Assembly: GCF_900104695.1 (NCBI RefSeq)
Contig: NZ_FNSW01000001.1
Location: 1,612,001-1,676,000 of the forward strand
DNA length: 64,000 nt
Direction: 5' to 3'
Source: Paenibacillus sp. GP183
GTDB lineage: Bacteria > Bacillota > Bacilli > Paenibacillales > NBRC-103111
A model generated the notes under the pieces. The model saw only the letters and a program-made list of their open reading frames with translations, was not told the origin of the DNA and made no database searches. Below, piece by piece: positions 53,717 through 61,489 of the stretch. Position numbers and translations under genes: made by a program. Numbering within the stretch: the stretch's first letter is position 1; each line of letters starts with the position of its first letter.

Positions 53717-53896
53717 TTAAAAGGGAAACACATCATGATCGATTGGATATTGCATGACGGTTTCGATATTTTTCAGCATATTCCGCAGCGGTTCCTCAAT
53801 CTTTTCAATTTCAGACTCATTGATGAATCCGGCCTGGACCAAATACTCAGTCATGACTTTTTGCAGGTTGACTTCATTATGGTTCAAATGGATCAT
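53717..53896 (-). CDS. Second AtzG/GatC-like small amidase subunit
   Basis: The product is 59 aa. Its ATG (53896) overlaps the stop codon of the amidase gene by 4 bp (ATGA), so translation is coupled. It is helical and acidic (NLQKVMTEYLVQAGFINESEIEKIEEPLRNML) and ends YPIDHDVFPF, where the 40716-40913 protein ends in EPAPVF. It fits the small subunit of an AtzE-like amidase, although the order is reversed (amidase first) compared with the other pair. The match is weaker than for the first pair. Confidence 0.6.
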   Translation of the reverse strand: MIHLNHNEVNLQKVMTEYLVQAGFINESEIEKIEEPLRNMLKNIETVMQYPIDHDVFPF

Positions 53897-55230
53897 ACCT
53901 TTCTGCCGATGGGATGACTTTCTTCGTACAATAGAGCAAATCTTAATAAGCTTTCTTCCGATAATGCCTTTCCTACAAGTTGACAACCGATGGGCAGGCC
54001 CAATTTAGAAACGCCGCAAGGAATAGTTAACGAGGGCACGCCGGCTAATGTGAAAGGAGAATTGAATCGCTGATCCCCAGTTCCATATCCTTCCGGAGCC
54101 GTATTCGGGGCAGAAGGGGTTATCATTACATCTACAGAATTCAAAATCGATTGCATTTGCTGAATGTAAACTTTTCGAACCTGCAGCGCCTTTACATAAG
54201 CCGTCTGGGGAATCGACATTCCCACAGCCAATCGATAGCGCAAACTCTCCCCGTATAAATCTTTTTTCTTGATATATGTATCCATGTGATAACTGCTTGC
54301 TTCCGAATGAGAAATAATTGCTTGCGCAGAAACAGCCGACTCAAAAGATTCCGGCAAATCAATATCGATTGTAACAGCTCCCAATTCAATGAAATTTTGG
54401 ATGCATTTATTAATAGAAACCCTCACATCTTCTTCTATGTTGTCAAAGTATCGCTTGGGAACACCAATTTTGATCCCGTTTAAATTTTTTAACCTGGTTA
54501 TGTGGGATTGGATTTTTTCTGTCCTTAGCGAGATTGGATCATTTTTGTCATACCCAGACATGACGTTCAAAACCAGAGCCTGATCCTGAACTGTTTTTGT
54601 TAACGCGCCAATGTGGTCAAGCGTCCAGCTAACAGGAATGACACCATAGCGGCTTAAACGTCCCAATGTCGGTTTCAAGGCAACCAATCCGCAATATGCA
54701 GCCGGTCTGATTAAGGATCCGCCCGTTTGGGAACCAAGGGAGAAAGGCGTCATACCGGACGCTACCGCAGCTGCCGAACCTGAACTTGAACCTCCGGGGG
54801 AATGCGCTAAATTCCATGGATTTCGGGTTTGGGTCAAGTGGGAAAATGCAAATTCGGCTGTCGTGTTCTTACCAAGAAGAATCCCTCCCGCGTTTTTTAA
54901 TTTTGAAACCGCTGCAGCATCATAGTTCGAGACGTAATTTCCCATAACCTTCGAACCACAAGTCGTTTTTATTCCACTGGTAAAAAAGATATCCTTTACT
55001 GAGAAAGGTATACCAGCGAGATAACCAGCATCTTCACCAGCCATTATTTTTCGCTCAAGTAACTTAGCCTGTTCAATCGCCTGCTCTCCCAAAATCGTTA
55101 CCCAAGCATTAATTTCAGAATTCTTCTGTTCGATGACACTCAAAAAGTACTTCACCAGTTCAACAGACGAAATTTGCTTAGTCTTAACCATATGAACCAG
55201 ACTTGTTAAATCATTCTCAATGGCAATCAC
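53893..55230 (-). CDS. Amidase-signature family hydrolase
   Basis: The product (445 aa) has the triad Lys79 (FSVKD), Ser in GGSSSGSAA near 149 and Ser172 in GSQTGGSLIRP. It is shorter than the other four amidases. The start is GTG 55230 with a poor ribosome site. The gene is followed by an overlapping small subunit gene and an LDH2-type dehydrogenase, and preceded by an AbrB-family membrane protein. This second unit appears separately controlled by the LysR at 56656-57558. Confidence 0.88.
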   Translation of the reverse strand: MIAIENDLTSLVHMVKTKQISSVELVKYFLSVIEQKNSEINAWVTILGEQAIEQAKLLERKIMAGEDAGYLAGIPFSVKDIFFTSGIKTTCGSKVMGNYVSNYDAAAVSKLKNAGGILLGKNTTAEFAFSHLTQTRNPWNLAHSPGGSSSGSAAAVASGMTPFSLGSQTGGSLIRPAAYCGLVALKPTLGRLSRYGVIPVSWTLDHIGALTKTVQDQALVLNVMSGYDKNDPISLRTEKIQSHITRLKNLNGIKIGVPKRYFDNIEEDVRVSINKCIQNFIELGAVTIDIDLPESFESAVSAQAIISHSEASSYHMDTYIKKKDLYGESLRYRLAVGMSIPQTAYVKALQVRKVYIQQMQSILNSVDVMITPSAPNTAPEGYGTGDQRFNSPFTLAGVPSLTIPCGVSKLGLPIGCQLVGKALSEESLLRFALLYEESHPIGRKV

Positions 55231-55269
55231 GTTCGAAACACATCCCTTCTATTAAAATCGACAAAACAT

Positions 55270-56433
55270 TCAGTTTCTCGTGTCCAGAATCGTACTCTCT
55301 TCCTGAGCGAAGCTTCTTCTCTTCCTTTTAGCGAGAATGAAATTTTCGCTCTTATTAGCCAATAGTACCCATAAAGGCACCATCACGTTAATGAGTATTT
55401 GACGGGTGATTTGAGCTGTTACGATAATTTCAAGCGACAAATTCAGGGACTGGGCCAGCACGATCATTTCCACTGCGCCCCCTGGTGCTGCACTAAGAAC
55501 GGCAGATTCCCACGATAACTTGGGTACAGTCAACAAATACAGGACGACAAGCGCATTGGAAGCAACGGTACAGACCATGATGACAATACCAATTGCCAAT
55601 TGTTTCATCCGCTCAATATTAAAGATGGCACCCAGTCCATTACCGAGAGCAATTCCCAAAAACATCTGAGCGGTAACGCTTAGAATTCTCGGTACACCAA
55701 AAGGAATGAATATGCCGGCCGTATTCACGAACAAGACAGTCAAAAGTAACGGTCCAAGAAGCGTTCCCGTAGTGATTCTAAGCCGTTGTGCCATCCAAGC
55801 TCCCCCTGCTGCAAGCACGACCGTGATTCCGATAGACTGGAGCGTGCTCAGGAACAATACAGAGAACCCCCCCACCGTACGATGCGGCATTCCTGATCCG
55901 ACGTGGCTTACCAATAGCGATGCCATTACTACCACAAACACGATACGAAATGATTGAAGTAAAGTCACAATCAACGAATCTGCACCATGTTCCTTCGCTA
56001 CACTTCCCATGATCCCAGCCCCGCCCGGAAGAGTAGCAAATATGGCTGTCTTCAAGGAAACTTTTTTTGAAATGATGAAATAGAGCCATCCGAATGAAAA
56101 TGAAAGAGTCAGCGAAATAACCACCATGACAAGTACATCTATTAACAGCCAGTGAAGCTGAAGGATCTCAATCACGTGCAGCATCGAACCGATTCCGACT
56201 CCGAGCACCGCCTGTCCGACCTTACGGATGTGATTGAATGATAGGGGAAGGGATATCCTTATTCTGGGACGAATATAGCTTGAAAATATTGCGGATCCGA
56301 TCATTCCGCCAAACAACCAGCCTAAACGAAATCCAAGCGAAACAAAAGTCCACCCCAACGCTAAGGATCCGAGTGTAAGACTCAAAGCGGCCAAATAGGA
56401 TCGCAAATCGATCGACCTGAACGGGCGAATCAT
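55270..56433 (-). CDS. AbrB-family (PF05145-type) membrane protein
   Basis: The product (387 aa) has about ten hydrophobic helices in two repeated halves, each with the AbrB-duplication pattern (GWLFGGMIGSAIFSSYIRPRI in the first; GTLLGPLLLTVLFVNTAGIFIP in the second). Members are putative transporters, formerly named ammonia monooxygenase. No ribosome site precedes its ATG. Instead a 12-codon ORF with a strong site overlaps the ATG by ATGA. Located before an amidase gene, a role in movement of the amide or of released ammonia or acid is likely. Divergent LysR gene 222 bp away. Confidence 0.82.
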   Translation of the reverse strand: MIRPFRSIDLRSYLAALSLTLGSLALGWTFVSLGFRLGWLFGGMIGSAIFSSYIRPRIRISLPLSFNHIRKVGQAVLGVGIGSMLHVIEILQLHWLLIDVLVMVVISLTLSFSFGWLYFIISKKVSLKTAIFATLPGGAGIMGSVAKEHGADSLIVTLLQSFRIVFVVVMASLLVSHVGSGMPHRTVGGFSVLFLSTLQSIGITVVLAAGGAWMAQRLRITTGTLLGPLLLTVLFVNTAGIFIPFGVPRILSVTAQMFLGIALGNGLGAIFNIERMKQLAIGIVIMVCTVASNALVVLYLLTVPKLSWESAVLSAAPGGAVEMIVLAQSLNLSLEIIVTAQITRQILINVMVPLWVLLANKSENFILAKRKRRSFAQEESTILDTRN

Positions 56434-56468
56434 AAGAATCTGGAAAGCTGTATACCAGCCAATTCCAT
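56430..56468 (-). CDS. 12-codon leader ORF coupled to the AbrB-family gene
   Basis: ATG 56468 follows AAAGGGGG at 5 nt. The frame reads MELAGIQLSRFL and stops at TGA, overlapping the AbrB-family ATG as ATGA. The downstream gene has no ribosome site of its own, so its translation probably depends on termination and restart here. A single-base indel that split one gene is an alternative. Confidence 0.5.
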   Translation of the reverse strand: MELAGIQLSRFL

Positions 56469-56560
56469 GTCTACCCCCTTTATGTTATATATTCTAATAT
56501 GAAATGTTATGTTGATTGTTATTTTCGATTTTAATCGTCGATCTATGAAAAGTAAAATAC

Positions 56561-56588
56561 AAAAAGCTCATGTATACATTAGCTTTTT
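56561..56588. promoter_or_regulatory. 28-bp near-perfect palindrome between divergent LysR and AbrB-family genes
   Basis: The left arm AAAAAGCTCATGTA and the right arm TACATTAGCTTTTT match except at one position. It could be an operator or a bidirectional terminator; the divergent gene layout favours an operator or a block between the two promoters. A TATAAT at 56614-56619 lies just before the LysR gene. Confidence 0.5.
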
Positions 56589-56655
56589 TAATTAAAAATC
56601 GTGATAGATGGTATATAATGTAACAAATAGCAAGTGAGAAAGAGGGTGATCTGAA

Positions 56656-57558
56656 ATGAATGAGGATCATGTCCGAACGTTTCTTGTCGTATATCGTTTA
56701 AAAAACTATAAGAAAGCTGCAGAAGAACTGTTCATTCCTCAACCCACAGTTTCATACCGGATTTTGCAATTGGAAAATGAGTTGGGCAAGAAATTGCTGA
56801 TTCGCGGAAAAGGCGAGGTGCGATTAACGGAGGAGGGGCGGGCATTTCTTCCGCATGCGATGCAGGTGGTCGAATCGATGGAGTTGGGCCGTAAAGCGAT
56901 GGTAAAATTAAAGGAAGGAATGCTGGGGAAGTTGGATATTGGAATTTCAAATACTTTTTGCTCATACTTACTGCCCGATATCATTCATACATTTATCCAA
57001 AAATATCCGGACACTCAAATCACCGTTCGTTCCAATAATTCGTTTGAGGTCATCGAAGCGATCAAAAACAAACACTTCGAGCTTGGAGTGACAAGATTTA
57101 CAATTTACGATCGTCAGATCATGTTTCGGAAAATTATAACCGAGCCATTGTATGCCATTGTGCCGAAAGGCCACCCACTAATTGACGAGCCCTCCGTCTC
57201 CATGGAAAGGCTATTGAAAGAACCTTTAATCTTATTTCCGCAAGGATCACAATTACGGGATACGATCGACATGTGTTTAAATCGGTCCGGGCATCCGTAT
57301 GAAGTCAAATACGCTACCAACAACATGGAATTGCTCAAGAGTTTAATCATCAATCATTCCGGTATTTCTTTCTTCTCTCCCTCCTATGTATTAAGGGAAT
57401 TGGAATCCAAAGAATTGATAAAACTTCCTATCGTAAATAACCCGTTTCCTCCTCGCCAATCCTATATTGTCTACCGGAAAAACGAATTGAACAGTCTGGA
57501 CGAAATATTTATCGAACATCTACTTCGACATATTGATTTGCGATACGCCAATTTGTAA
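56656..57558 (+). CDS. LysR-family transcriptional regulator
   Basis: The product (300 aa) has a typical N-terminal HTH (VRTFLVVYRLKNYKKAAEELFIPQPTVSYRILQLENELGKKLL) and an effector domain with the LDIGISNTFCSYLLPDII start. GAGGG precedes the ATG. It is divergent from the AbrB-amidase-AtzG-LDH2 unit, its probable target. The gene is convergent with the M20 hydrolase gene downstream; the 38-bp gap shows no clear terminator. Confidence 0.88.
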   Translation: MNEDHVRTFLVVYRLKNYKKAAEELFIPQPTVSYRILQLENELGKKLLIRGKGEVRLTEEGRAFLPHAMQVVESMELGRKAMVKLKEGMLGKLDIGISNTFCSYLLPDIIHTFIQKYPDTQITVRSNNSFEVIEAIKNKHFELGVTRFTIYDRQIMFRKIITEPLYAIVPKGHPLIDEPSVSMERLLKEPLILFPQGSQLRDTIDMCLNRSGHPYEVKYATNNMELLKSLIINHSGISFFSPSYVLRELESKELIKLPIVNNPFPPRQSYIVYRKNELNSLDEIFIEHLLRHIDLRYANL

Positions 57559-57596
57559 GGCGGAATCGCCAAATTACATACCTTGCTGGTTATCCA

Positions 57597-58874
57597 TCAG
57601 CTATTACTTAGTGTTCTTCTCGCAATTCGCTCTACTAACATTGCACTGATCGGAAGGACCCTTTCATCAATATCAAATTGTTGATGGTGATGCGGCGCTG
57701 CTAATGGGGTCCCAATAACCATATATGTACCCTTCCCCCCAAGCTGTTGAACACGTTGAATCAAGAAACTGGCATCCTCACTTGCACCAAATGAATAATG
57801 CTCTTTAAAAGAATGGAAACCTTCTACCTTGTTTGCCTCCTCTAAAGTGATTGAAATCAACTCATCATCACATTCCATAGTGGTTCCTTCCCCAATGATC
57901 TCAATCTTATATTCCAGTTCGTGCATAGCTGCACTGTGAGCGATAATGTTCCTTACCCGTTTTTCTAATTCTTTGTTCACCTCAGATAAAACTGCTCGCG
58001 TCTCGATAATCATTTTTGCGTATTCAGGAACAATATTCGGGGCAGTACCACCTTCTAAAACCCCGACGTTCACTCTTGTTGTACTATTCCCAAACCTAGG
58101 TATTGCATGAATATTTAACAACGCTGTAGAAGCCCCAAGCAAAGCATTACGCCCTTTTTCAGGTGATATACCTGAATGAGAAGGAACCCCGTAGAATTCT
58201 GCCTTTAGTCTTGTATTAGCTAATACATCTTTAGATCCCCCACAAATTTCTCCTAGTGGAACACCTAGCCCCAAATGCAAACAAAAAATTTTATCAACAT
58301 CATCCACAATCCCTTTCTGAACGATGGAATAAGCCCCTCTTCCAGCTTCTTCGGCAGGTTGGAAAATTAATTTTAAAGTACCGGAAAAATCCTGGTCTGA
58401 CATTTTCCTTGCGAGCTCCAAACCAATGGCTGTATGGCCGTCATGTGCGCAAGCATGCATATATCCTTCATATTTCGAACCAAATCCATTTATTTGAGGG
58501 AAATGTTCGGGATCTTGACTTTCCTTGATGGGTAAAGCATCTATATCAAATCTAAATGCAATCGTCGGACCCACTGCATTACCTTTGAGTATTCCAATTA
58601 CTGCTGTATACCCTCCTCTCATTTTCTCAAGAATTGCAGGATTTGCACCGTCTTGCAATGCCCTTTGATAAGCTGCTTCTAATTCGGTTTCGGACGGTAC
58701 TCCCCTTCTCGATTCGATGTCTAATGCATCATCTCCATATGTAACCTCATACCCTAAGCCTTTTAATGTTTCTACTATTTTTGAAGCTGTTCTAAATTCT
58801 GTAAATCCAACCTCAGGATGGCTATGTAAATCACGGCGGGTCTCTATCACATTGTGTGGATTAATTATTTTCAT
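57597..58874 (-). CDS. M20-family amidohydrolase/carboxypeptidase
   Basis: The product (425 aa) has the metal-site motifs of the hippurate/IAA-amino acid hydrolase class: HACAHDGHTAIGLELA near 137-152, QPAEEAGRGAYSI near 187, HLGLGVPLG, and the C-terminal APHHHQQFDIDE. It would hydrolyse an N-acyl amino acid or similar amide with two divalent metals. The 50-residue region MRGGYTAVIGILKGN is slightly longer than in most members. AGAGGC precedes the ATG. It is monocistronic. Amide-bond cleavage matches the neighbouring amidase loci. Confidence 0.88.
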   Translation of the reverse strand: MKIINPHNVIETRRDLHSHPEVGFTEFRTASKIVETLKGLGYEVTYGDDALDIESRRGVPSETELEAAYQRALQDGANPAILEKMRGGYTAVIGILKGNAVGPTIAFRFDIDALPIKESQDPEHFPQINGFGSKYEGYMHACAHDGHTAIGLELARKMSDQDFSGTLKLIFQPAEEAGRGAYSIVQKGIVDDVDKIFCLHLGLGVPLGEICGGSKDVLANTRLKAEFYGVPSHSGISPEKGRNALLGASTALLNIHAIPRFGNSTTRVNVGVLEGGTAPNIVPEYAKMIIETRAVLSEVNKELEKRVRNIIAHSAAMHELEYKIEIIGEGTTMECDDELISITLEEANKVEGFHSFKEHYSFGASEDASFLIQRVQQLGGKGTYMVIGTPLAAPHHHQQFDIDERVLPISAMLVERIARRTLSNS

Positions 58875-58966
58875 CGATAATCAGCCTCTTTCGCCATTTT
58901 CATCATTACTTTGAATCTTTCTGACTAATTATATCATACAGGATAAAAATCCTTTATATTGTTATC

Positions 58967-58996
58967 TTGACATGCAATCAAATAGTTGCATATAAT
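58967..58996 (+). promoter_or_regulatory. Promoter with ArsR-type operator in the spacer
   Basis: A consensus -35 TTGACA (58967-58972) and -10 TATAAT (58991-58996) are 18 bp apart. The spacer carries the dyad ATGCAA-N8-TTGCAT (58972-58991). The -10 ends 6 bp before the ATG, so the mRNA is expected to be leaderless or nearly so. A regulator bound to the spacer would block RNA polymerase, consistent with autoregulation by the ArsR protein. Confidence 0.8.
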
Positions 58997-59002
58997 AGGG
59001 GC

Positions 59003-59323
59003 ATGGACAAAGTATTTAAAGCACTTGCCGATGGAACTCGCAGAGAATTACTCGACCTCTTGTTCGCGAATAACGGACAATCCTTAGGAGAACTCTGTAA
59101 ACAAATGACTATGACTCGTCAAGCTGTTACGAAGCACCTTCTGCTGCTGGAAGAGGCAAATCTGGTTACTGTCGTTTGGCAAGGCCGTGAAAAGCTGCAT
59201 TATCTTAATCCGGTACCTATCGGGGAAATTTATCAACGCTGGATCGGCAAGTTTGAGCGTCACCGGATTGAGGCATTAAACACACTAAAGCAAGCCTTGG
59301 AGGAGGAATCTAATCATGAATAA
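59003..59323 (+). CDS. ArsR-family transcriptional regulator
   Basis: The product is 106 aa from ATG 59003. The frame is open from 58967, but that includes the promoter itself. The protein is an ArsR/SdpR-type winged helix: MDKVFKALADGTRRELLDLL, then QSLGELCKQMTMTRQAVTKHLLLLEEANLV as recognition helices. No metal-binding Cys pair is present. The stop overlaps the start of the SRPBCC gene by 8 bp, the common ArsR-AHSA1 operon pair. It likely represses its own operon. Confidence 0.88.
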   Translation: MDKVFKALADGTRRELLDLLFANNGQSLGELCKQMTMTRQAVTKHLLLLEEANLVTVVWQGREKLHYLNPVPIGEIYQRWIGKFERHRIEALNTLKQALEEESNHE

Positions 59324-59753
59324 AACTTCATTCGTTTATGTGACTTACATCGCAACTACATCCGAGAAGCTGTGGGCAGCCCTAACTAACAGTGAATTCA
59401 CCAAGCAGTATTTTTTCGGTAGTGAAATCGTTTCAGATTGGCAAGTTGGTTCCAGCTTTAAATTGATGAATAAAGATAAGGTTGAACATTATGGTGAAGT
59501 TCTTGTATATGAGCCGTATCGTTTACTCACAGTTACTTGGAGCGTCAAAGACGTTGAAGGAGATCGAATCTCTAAGGTTACATATGAATTAACACCCATG
59601 AACTCTACTATAAAACTGACGCTCCGACACGAGGATTTATTAGATAAGGATATTCGCAAAGATGAAGGCAAGTTTAATGGATTTAATAATGGCTGGCCTG
59701 CCATTCTCAGCAATTTAAAGAGCCTGCTCGAAACAGGCAAAACCCTGCTTTAG
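59316..59753 (+). CDS. SRPBCC (AHSA1-type) domain protein
   Basis: The product (145 aa) is a single helix-grip domain beginning FVYVTYIATTSEKLWAALTNSEFTKQYFFG, typical of the CalC/AHSA1 family that binds hydrophobic ligands. It is translationally coupled to the ArsR gene. The pair is often seen as a ligand-sensing repressor with its binding partner; the ligand is unknown. A DinB-like gene follows 53 bp downstream. Confidence 0.88.
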   Translation: MNKTSFVYVTYIATTSEKLWAALTNSEFTKQYFFGSEIVSDWQVGSSFKLMNKDKVEHYGEVLVYEPYRLLTVTWSVKDVEGDRISKVTYELTPMNSTIKLTLRHEDLLDKDIRKDEGKFNGFNNGWPAILSNLKSLLETGKTLL

Positions 59754-59806
59754 GCTAATTCTACTGAATCGGCTGCAAACATAAATAAAGCCAATGGAGG
59801 ACGTTA

Positions 59807-60259
59807 ATGACTAATAAATTGTTTGTAGATTACGAAAATGCAATCCTTGAGGTTTTAAAATTAAAGGAAATCCCTGAATCTTCTCTTCTCAAACCTATTC
59901 AAGAAGGCAAGTGGTCTGTTAGAGAAATAATTGGTCACCTTTTTTACTGGGATAAGTTTATTTTAGACCATTTGGTTCCGCATATAACTAATAATGCCGT
60001 CTTACCCCCATTTCCTGACTTTGACCTTCACAATCAGGACGCAATAAAATATATAGAAAGATACAATTCAGTTGTTTCTCTGATTGATGAGTTTTCTCAA
60101 ACACGAAAACAAGTAATTGAAAAAATGTTTGGTATTAAAAACAATATAAAATTTACAATCGGAACTGATAATTTTACAAAGGATAGTTTCATAACTGTTT
60201 TCATAGAACACGATACCCACCATTTTAAGCAAATTTGGGATCATTTGAGTCTGGAATGA
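59807..60259 (+). CDS. DinB-superfamily protein
   Basis: The product (150 aa) is a four-helix bundle with histidines spaced as in the DinB/YfiT metal site: GKWSVREIIGHLFYWDKFI near 40 and EHDTHHFKQIWDHL at the end. Members include damage-inducible proteins and thiol-dependent transferases; activity here is unknown. GGAGG precedes the ATG. It is probably cotranscribed with the ArsR/SRPBCC pair. Confidence 0.82.
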   Translation: MTNKLFVDYENAILEVLKLKEIPESSLLKPIQEGKWSVREIIGHLFYWDKFILDHLVPHITNNAVLPPFPDFDLHNQDAIKYIERYNSVVSLIDEFSQTRKQVIEKMFGIKNNIKFTIGTDNFTKDSFITVFIEHDTHHFKQIWDHLSLE

Positions 60260-60336
60260 TTCAAGGGTAACTTATTCTTGTATTTTTATACATTTTCATG
60301 TATTGTGATTTTTCATAATAAGTAAGAAAACCAAGG

Positions 60337-60366
60337 TGATGACCCCGCATTTCTACAGGGTCATCA
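60337..60366. terminator. Hairpin between convergent genes
   Basis: TGATGACCC (60337-60345) pairs with GGGTCATCA (60358-60366), 9 bp with a 12-nt loop. It overlaps the stop codon of the MetX-like gene and lies 78 bp past the DinB-like gene. T-tracts on both sides are interrupted, so the terminator call is moderate. Confidence 0.5.
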
Positions 60367-61392
60367 TGCGTTTAATAGTTCTTTCACGGCTTCATCGATG
60401 AAGTTTATATCTGTTTGGTTAAAGCTTCCTCCGGCATAATGACCGTAAATACTTGGAATGACACGAACTTCTGCGTTTGGAATAAATTTTGCTTCATATT
60501 GAATATCTTCTGGTGGAAAATAAAGATCGGTTAACCCAGGTAAAATCATTGCTTTGGCCTTTATGCGACTTAAAGCTTTCTCGCGGTTACCGTCGCAACC
60601 GGGTGTCATGCCAATATCGCCATACTGCCAGGTCCAAGCCATGGATAATAAATTATTTGCATCCTTGTTCAAGAAGCCCCCTTCCCAAAAACGGATAAGG
60701 AAATCCTCAAGAGATGAATATCCATGATCGAGATAAAGTTTTTGGTAATAAAAAGCTTGCGATAGTCCCCAACCGGCATAAACCCGAGCCAATGCCCGAA
60801 CACCAGTAACCGGTTGCTTGTCATAGAAACCGTTGTTCCAAGCCGCATCCGCACGCAAAGCGCTTTTAATTCCCTCAATAAATACGAAGTTGTGGGGAGT
60901 TGTTGATGCGGTACCACATGAGGGTGCAATACGTTCGACCATATCAGGATAAGAAGCCGCCCATTGGAAAGTCTGTTGGGCCCCCATAGAATAACCGCAT
61001 ACTAGATCCACACGTTCAATGCCAAATTTTTCAGTGATCAATTTATGCTGGCATTCAACATTATCAAGTATGGTTATGTTCGGGAATCGTCCCTGATCGT
61101 AGGGCATCGGTGTGTTGCTGGGTGAGGATGACAATCCGTTCCCAAACTGGTTTAATTGAATAATGAAATATTTACTCGGATCTAGCGCTTTCCCTTCTCC
61201 GATTCTGTACTCTTCGTCTTTATGCGTGGCCGAGTAGCAAGTGGGAACCACAATCACATTGTCTTTATTGCGGTTCAAGGTCCCATGTGTCTTGTAGGCA
61301 AGCTTCGCCTTGTGCAATGTTGCCCCACTTTTTAAATGAACATCGCCTAATTCAAAGGTTTCATAATCCGTAATATGTTCATTTTCTGTCAT
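60364..61392 (-). CDS. Alpha/beta-hydrolase, MetX (homoserine O-acetyltransferase)-like
   Basis: The product is about 342 aa from ATG 61392; the frame extends to a TTG at 61416 that overlaps AAGGAGG, which itself is 14 nt before ATG 61392, so the start is uncertain. The fold is alpha/beta hydrolase with nucleophile Ser in GYSMGAQQTF near 140, acid in GLTDLYFPPED, and His in IYGHYAGGSF. It resembles MetX-like acyltransferases and homologues that hydrolyse esters. The gene is divergent from IclR and stands alone; no methionine gene is near, so a role outside methionine synthesis is likely. Confidence 0.78.
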   Translation of the reverse strand: MTENEHITDYETFELGDVHLKSGATLHKAKLAYKTHGTLNRNKDNVIVVPTCYSATHKDEEYRIGEGKALDPSKYFIIQLNQFGNGLSSSPSNTPMPYDQGRFPNITILDNVECQHKLITEKFGIERVDLVCGYSMGAQQTFQWAASYPDMVERIAPSCGTASTTPHNFVFIEGIKSALRADAAWNNGFYDKQPVTGVRALARVYAGWGLSQAFYYQKLYLDHGYSSLEDFLIRFWEGGFLNKDANNLLSMAWTWQYGDIGMTPGCDGNREKALSRIKAKAMILPGLTDLYFPPEDIQYEAKFIPNAEVRVIPSIYGHYAGGSFNQTDINFIDEAVKELLNA

Positions 61393-61462
61393 ATCGTTGA
61401 ACCTAACCTCCTTCAAAATGGTTGAGTTTTTTTCTTGTGTATTGTAAAATTTAGATTAATAA

Positions 61463-61477
61463 TTCCAAATTGCGGAA
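61463..61477. promoter_or_regulatory. Dyad TTCC-N7-GGAA before the IclR gene
   Basis: TTCC-AAATTGC-GGAA lies just upstream of the ribosome site, between divergent genes. Short dyads of this type are common IclR-family operators, so autoregulation is plausible. It differs from the GTTCA element at 26-33 kb. Confidence 0.35.
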
Positions 61478-61489
61478 CACGGAGGGAAC

